Positions 22,524 through 25,567 of a DNA stretch of 25,567 nt are shown here, piece after piece; within the stretch, counting starts at the first letter, position 1; every line of letters starts with the position of its first letter. The notes below the pieces were generated by a model. The model did no database searches. It worked only from the letters and a program-made list of their open reading frames with translations, and was not told the DNA's origin. The DNA comes from a virus. The position numbers and the translations under genes were made by a program. Location of the stretch: the IMG/VR virus record IMGVR_UViG_3300000563_000013, positions 1 through 25,567 of that record. One strand, 5' to 3'.

Positions 22524-23939
22524 TTAAATTATTTTTTTGCCATCTCTTTTGTCAAGAGTTTCCATAAGTCCTTTTATTTTTTTAAGATGACCATCGTTTT
22601 CATAAACTTTCTTTTCAACAACTTCATCTAATTTATTTTTTGATGATGGTTGGATTGAAGAAGATGATGAAAACTTGTCTTCAATAGACTCATCGATTGG
22701 CTTCTTTTTGTTTTCTTTAAATTCGTTTAAGAATGACTTATACTTTTCTTCTGATTTTTTGATTGTATTGGCATTCTTAAATTCGTTGATGATTTTCACC
22801 TTGTCCTCTTGCGTTAGTGAAATGTTTTCGTTAATGAATAAACTATTTACGTGTGCAAGATTAGTGTTGAATAACGCCATTTCTTTTAACTGATTGCGAT
22901 ATTTTGCAATTGCAGTTTTATAGCTTTCAGCCAAATCATTGAATGCTTTTTCTTTTTTTCTGTATTCATTCAATTTTTTGGTGATTTTTTTGTTTTCGTT
23001 AATTAACGAATCTTGTTTTTTCTCTTCTCCCTCACGCATTGCGTAACGAAGTCTTTCTTTGTGAGATGATGGTAATCCCTGATCTTTTCTTGGGAGTTTA
23101 CCGTCAACACCTCTTCTTCTGGCGTGTGTGATGCCGTGACCCTCATCCACATCTTTATCCACTACGTGTTTATGTGGGTCAACCTCTTTTTCGGCTTCAA
23201 GTGCATCAAAATCTTTTACAAATTTGTCGAATTCGAATTCATCGAAATCATCTTCATCAGTCATTGAATCGTCATCAAAATATTCATTGATTGCATCTTC
23301 AATTTCTGCATCTGTGATTTCAGGTTCTTCTCTATCACGTTCAACAACCCTTTCAGAATCTTCAAACTCACCTTCAGGTCCTCTTTCTTTTTTGTAGATT
23401 TCTTTGTCACGTTCAGCAAGTTTTTCAGAATCTTCAAATTCTCCTTCTTTACCTCTTTCTTTTTTGTAAATTTCTCTGTCATTAGAAAGTTTTTCAGAGT
23501 CCTTAAACCTACCTTTAGGACCTCTTTCTTTTTTATACACTTCCTTTTCAGCTTTTTCAGCTAAATCGTCCATGTCTTCAATTTCTTTCTTAATGTCGTC
23601 TGCACTTAAAAATTCTTCTTCACCGTGTTCGGCTTCATTTAATTTTTTGGCTTTTTTGTCATCAGCATTTTTCATTTCACTAATTGATTTTTTATCATCG
23701 TTTATGTCGGCTTTATCATCAACCTCTTTTTCTTTTGAATCTTTTGATTCACTGACAACATCCTTTTCTTCGGACTCATTCTTGTCATTTTTCTTTAATT
23801 CTTCTTTTAATAATGAATTAAACTTTTCTGGAAACTCATCAGCAAGTTTTTTTTCAGCATTTTTTCTTGCAGCTTCCATAATTTGTTCGTATTCAATAAT
23901 CGATTCATTTAATACGGACTTTTTATCTTCATTTTTCAT
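22524..23939 (-). CDS. 22: Prohead core scaffold protein, gp22-like
   Basis: The start is the ATG at 23939; a TTG three codons earlier is less likely. The 471-residue product is extremely charged (K, E and D), with helical N- and C-terminal parts. Residues 133-203 are three tandem repeats of about 24 residues with core EIYKKERGxxGEFEDSEKL. A very acidic stretch (about 205-245) and a KERLRYAMREGEEKKQDSLI helix leading into a coiled coil (about 300-370) follow. Position between protease and capsid genes is that of T4 gp22, which forms the core on which the shell assembles and is then degraded. Candidate cleavage motifs of the (L/I)xE|(A/G/S) kind are visible, such as IMEA, LNEA and IDES. T4 gp22 has about 269 residues; the extra length is the repeat and acidic region. 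Confidence 0.75.
   Translation of the reverse strand: MKNEDKKSVLNESIIEYEQIMEAARKNAEKKLADEFPEKFNSLLKEELKKNDKNESEEKDVVSESKDSKEKEVDDKADINDDKKSISEMKNADDKKAKKLNEAEHGEEEFLSADDIKKEIEDMDDLAEKAEKEVYKKERGPKGRFKDSEKLSNDREIYKKERGKEGEFEDSEKLAERDKEIYKKERGPEGEFEDSERVVERDREEPEITDAEIEDAINEYFDDDSMTDEDDFDEFEFDKFVKDFDALEAEKEVDPHKHVVDKDVDEGHGITHARRRGVDGKLPRKDQGLPSSHKERLRYAMREGEEKKQDSLINENKKITKKLNEYRKKEKAFNDLAESYKTAIAKYRNQLKEMALFNTNLAHVNSLFINENISLTQEDKVKIINEFKNANTIKKSEEKYKSFLNEFKENKKKPIDESIEDKFSSSSSIQPSSKNKLDEVVEKKVYENDGHLKKIKGLMETLDKRDGKKII
23331..23543 (-). repeat. Three in-frame tandem repeats in scaffold gene
   Basis: Three units of 69-72 bases encode E-V/I-YKKERG-x-x-G-x-F-x-DSE-x-x with a variable charged end. 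The second and third units are the most alike. A unit length that is a multiple of three keeps the frame, so copy number can change without breaking the gene. Confidence 0.8.
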
Positions 23940-23973
23940 AGTCAACAATATTTAATTTTATTGTTATTTTTTA

Positions 23974-23982
23974 TATAAATAC
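23974..23982 (-). promoter_or_regulatory. Late-type element GTATTTATA upstream of scaffold gene
   Basis: The minus strand reads CGTATTTATATAAAAAATAA, 34 bases before the scaffold ATG. The plus-strand reading would only give antisense RNA through the protease gene, so this copy supports minus orientation. Confidence 0.6.
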
Positions 23983-24038
23983 GTTTACATATTAAAAAAA
24001 CTATATTTTTTTACATAAAGCAGTTAAAAATGATTACT

Positions 24039-24746
24039 TTACAATAAAAACTTATCAAAAGCATCTATAATTTTCTTATTTTCATTAACATAAACGCCAT
24101 TCTTTTTCTTATATCCTTCACCAATATTCCCCTGATCATCAATATCGACACCGGGAAATAAATATGCTCCGGGCGTGCTTGGTGTTGAAACCAAGTCAAA
24201 ACCAATCAATTCAAAATCATCTTGTACATAATTTTCTCCATCAACATCTTTTAATGTACCAACACCTCTTGAAGATATTCCTAATTTAAGTCCGTTTTGC
24301 ATATACAACAAAACCTTATCTCCAACAACCGATGCAATACCGTATTTTATAAAACCCGGAGTAACAATTAATCTAATTTGACCGAAAAGAATATTTTCTT
24401 TTTCCCCCTTGCCCCACCACATTTTTGTGATGAGGTGAGATATGTTTAACAAAGAAATTACTGATGATTCTGGATGGTCTGCCTCTGATGGCGAACTTCC
24501 ATTATCAATCATTTTTTGGTATTCATTAACTTGGTTAACCAAAATATCTTTTGGGTAAATTCTACCGTTTTGATTTTTAACACCCCATTTTTGAAGAATA
24601 CTGTTTACGAATATTGGTTTACCGAGTTCTACCTTAAAATTTTCATTAACAACAAATTTCTCATTCAAGTCATTGCCAATATATCCGGCATCCCTCTCAA
24701 TTAAAATTCCAAAACCAGTTTCACCCGCTTCTAATAATCTAGCCAT
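24039..24746 (-). CDS. 21: Prohead core protease, gp21-like
   Basis: The product is a serine protease of the T4 gp21 type (herpes-assemblin-like fold) that cleaves scaffold and capsid N-termini during head maturation. In 235 residues, H91 in SEADHPESSVISLLNISHLI is the active-site histidine, and S158/S159 in GISSRGVGTL carries the nucleophile. The following FELIGFDLVSTPSTPGAYLF is the conserved strand and P-S motif. T4 gp21 has 212 residues. The N-terminus MARLLEAGETG contains LLE|A, matching the family's own cleavage rule and suggesting self-processing. Scaffold and capsid genes follow in T4 order; the portal gene (20) would be expected next to it but is not in the window. A late-type element is 12 bases before the ATG. 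Confidence 0.88.
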   Translation of the reverse strand: MARLLEAGETGFGILIERDAGYIGNDLNEKFVVNENFKVELGKPIFVNSILQKWGVKNQNGRIYPKDILVNQVNEYQKMIDNGSSPSEADHPESSVISLLNISHLITKMWWGKGEKENILFGQIRLIVTPGFIKYGIASVVGDKVLLYMQNGLKLGISSRGVGTLKDVDGENYVQDDFELIGFDLVSTPSTPGAYLFPGVDIDDQGNIGEGYKKKNGVYVNENKKIIDAFDKFLL

Positions 24747-24758
24747 ATCATTTTTTAT

Positions 24759-24767
24759 TATAAATAC
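24759..24767 (-). promoter_or_regulatory. Late-type element GTATTTATA upstream of protease gene
   Basis: The minus strand reads AGTATTTATAATAAAAAATG, 12 bases before the gp21-like ATG. The same spacing is found at 18642. Confidence 0.55.
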
Positions 24768-24843
24768 TTTTTTTTCTTTATTTTTATATGGTTCCTTGCA
24801 TTATTTAAAAAAAATCCTTAAATTTCGGGTTTTCTGGTTAATA

Positions 24844-24852
24844 GTATTTATT
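24844..24852 (+). promoter_or_regulatory. Late-type element GTATTTATT upstream of the 24870 gene
   Basis: GTATTTATT, one base off the common form, ends 17 bases before the ATG at 24870. It has the same orientation to its gene as the minus-strand copies. Confidence 0.4.
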
Positions 24853-24869
24853 TTAAATAGGTTTAATTT

Positions 24870-25567
24870 ATGAGTGATAGCAGATTTTTTCAAACCCACG
24901 GAAACGTTACGTTGGTTGATCCAAACGGATTAAATATTGACGAAAATATTCACAACGCCATTCCAAAATATCAAGATATGCACATTTTTGTCGAATTAAC
25001 GGCAAGAAGAAAAGGTAGGAGTGTTTTAACTTTTGAGAGTGGTGGTGTAGAATTAACTCAAACGGGTTTGGAAGATAGTATCGCTATCAATATGATGGGA
25101 ATTGACCAAGACCCAAATAGTCCAACATATGGTAATTTTACAACCAAATGGCACGATGAAAGAACGGGAGAAAAAATACAATATGAAGGCTTTGGTTTAA
25201 CAAATGTTGAAATAATCACAAACTCATCATATATACCTCAAATAAATATTGAATTTACCGATGTTAGGGGGATGTCATTTTTTAATGAAAAAAATTCGCC
25301 ATACCGAATACTTTTCGATTTCCCACCACCAAGATTTACTTTGAAAGTTAAGGGGTATTATGGAAGAATGTTGAGTTATGAAATGCATTTAGTGAAATAT
25401 ACTTCAGAATTTAAACCAGAAACCGGTAATTTTATAATAAACGGAGAATTCATTGCAATAATGTATGCTCCACTAACAGATATTTTATTTCCTTACATAA
25501 AAAACGTTCCATTAATTCGAAGTAAATTTGTTGACCCAGACATAATTTCTACATCAAGACCAAGAAA
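24870..25567 (+). CDS. Probable virion/tail protein (3' partial)
   Basis: An open frame starts at the ATG at 24870 and runs off the right edge with 232 complete codons. The start MSDSRFFQTHGNVTLVDPNG is followed by beta-rich sequence with a YIPQINIEFTDVRGMSFFNE segment, FPPPRFTLKVKGYYGRMLSY, and a stretch starting HLVKYTSEFKPETGNFIING. Strand-turn patterns such as FxLKVKGYYG and ETGNFxxxxxF are ones I associate with large tail or baseplate proteins of T4-like phages, but I cannot name a T4 counterpart. A late-type element precedes it, which supports virion function. It diverges from the protease gene. Length and C-terminal domains are unknown. Confidence 0.6.
   Translation, partial: MSDSRFFQTHGNVTLVDPNGLNIDENIHNAIPKYQDMHIFVELTARRKGRSVLTFESGGVELTQTGLEDSIAINMMGIDQDPNSPTYGNFTTKWHDERTGEKIQYEGFGLTNVEIITNSSYIPQINIEFTDVRGMSFFNEKNSPYRILFDFPPPRFTLKVKGYYGRMLSYEMHLVKYTSEFKPETGNFIINGEFIAIMYAPLTDILFPYIKNVPLIRSKFVDPDIISTSRPR

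Overview
The window is a piece of a large, AT-rich (roughly 30% GC by eye) T4-like contractile-tailed phage genome. Recognisable T4-type virion proteins are the baseplate hub OB-fold protein (gp5-like), tail tube (gp19), tail sheath (gp18), tail terminator (gp15), neck proteins (gp14, gp13), major capsid (gp23), scaffold core (gp22) and prohead protease (gp21). The host is probably a Bacteroidetes. Start codons follow A-rich leaders with no Shine-Dalgarno motif, and three plus-strand transcription units are preceded by TTG-N20-TAnnTTTG, the promoter form of that phylum. No tRNA, rRNA, CRISPR array or integrase was seen.

Layout, left to right. At 1-723 (+) is the end of the gp5-like gene. At 780-1268 (-) is the tail tube. 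At 1347-2798 (+) is a free-standing Vsr-like endonuclease. At 2826-5576 (-) is the sheath. At 5777-10067 (+) are three overlapping or abutting, probably virion, genes, the first with a carboxypeptidase-regulatory-like Ig fold. At 10055-10822 (-) is gp15. At 10949-13686 (+) is an operon with a KTSC protein, dUTPase, thymidylate synthase and a small membrane protein. At 13744-15441 (-) are gp14 and gp13. At 15494-17921 (+) is an operon with an SF1 helicase. At 18016-18629 (-) are two small membrane proteins. At 18630-18883 is an anomalous, GC-richer non-coding stretch. At 18884-20389 (-) is a GIY-YIG endonuclease, at 20370-20729 (-) a small Cys/His/Asp protein, and at 20818-24746 (-) gp23, gp22 and gp21. 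From 24870 (+) a virion-like gene runs off the right edge.

Read leftwards on the minus strand, the virion genes run 21-22-23 ... 13-14-15-18-19, which is T4 order rotated. Plus-strand cargo fills the gaps, and hairpin terminators lie at four of the strand convergences and behind the capsid gene. Two promoter classes appear to divide the work. Host-type promoters precede nucleotide-metabolism, helicase and homing-endonuclease units. A TATTTATA element, read in the direction of the gene, precedes nearly every virion transcription unit.

The most interesting observations are four. The late-type element is T4's TATAAATA in reverse complement. Early and late promoters oppose each other within a few bases. 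Two homing endonucleases of different nuclease folds share a GNAT-like domain. The stretch at 18651-18880 looks foreign and is full of inverted and direct repeats.
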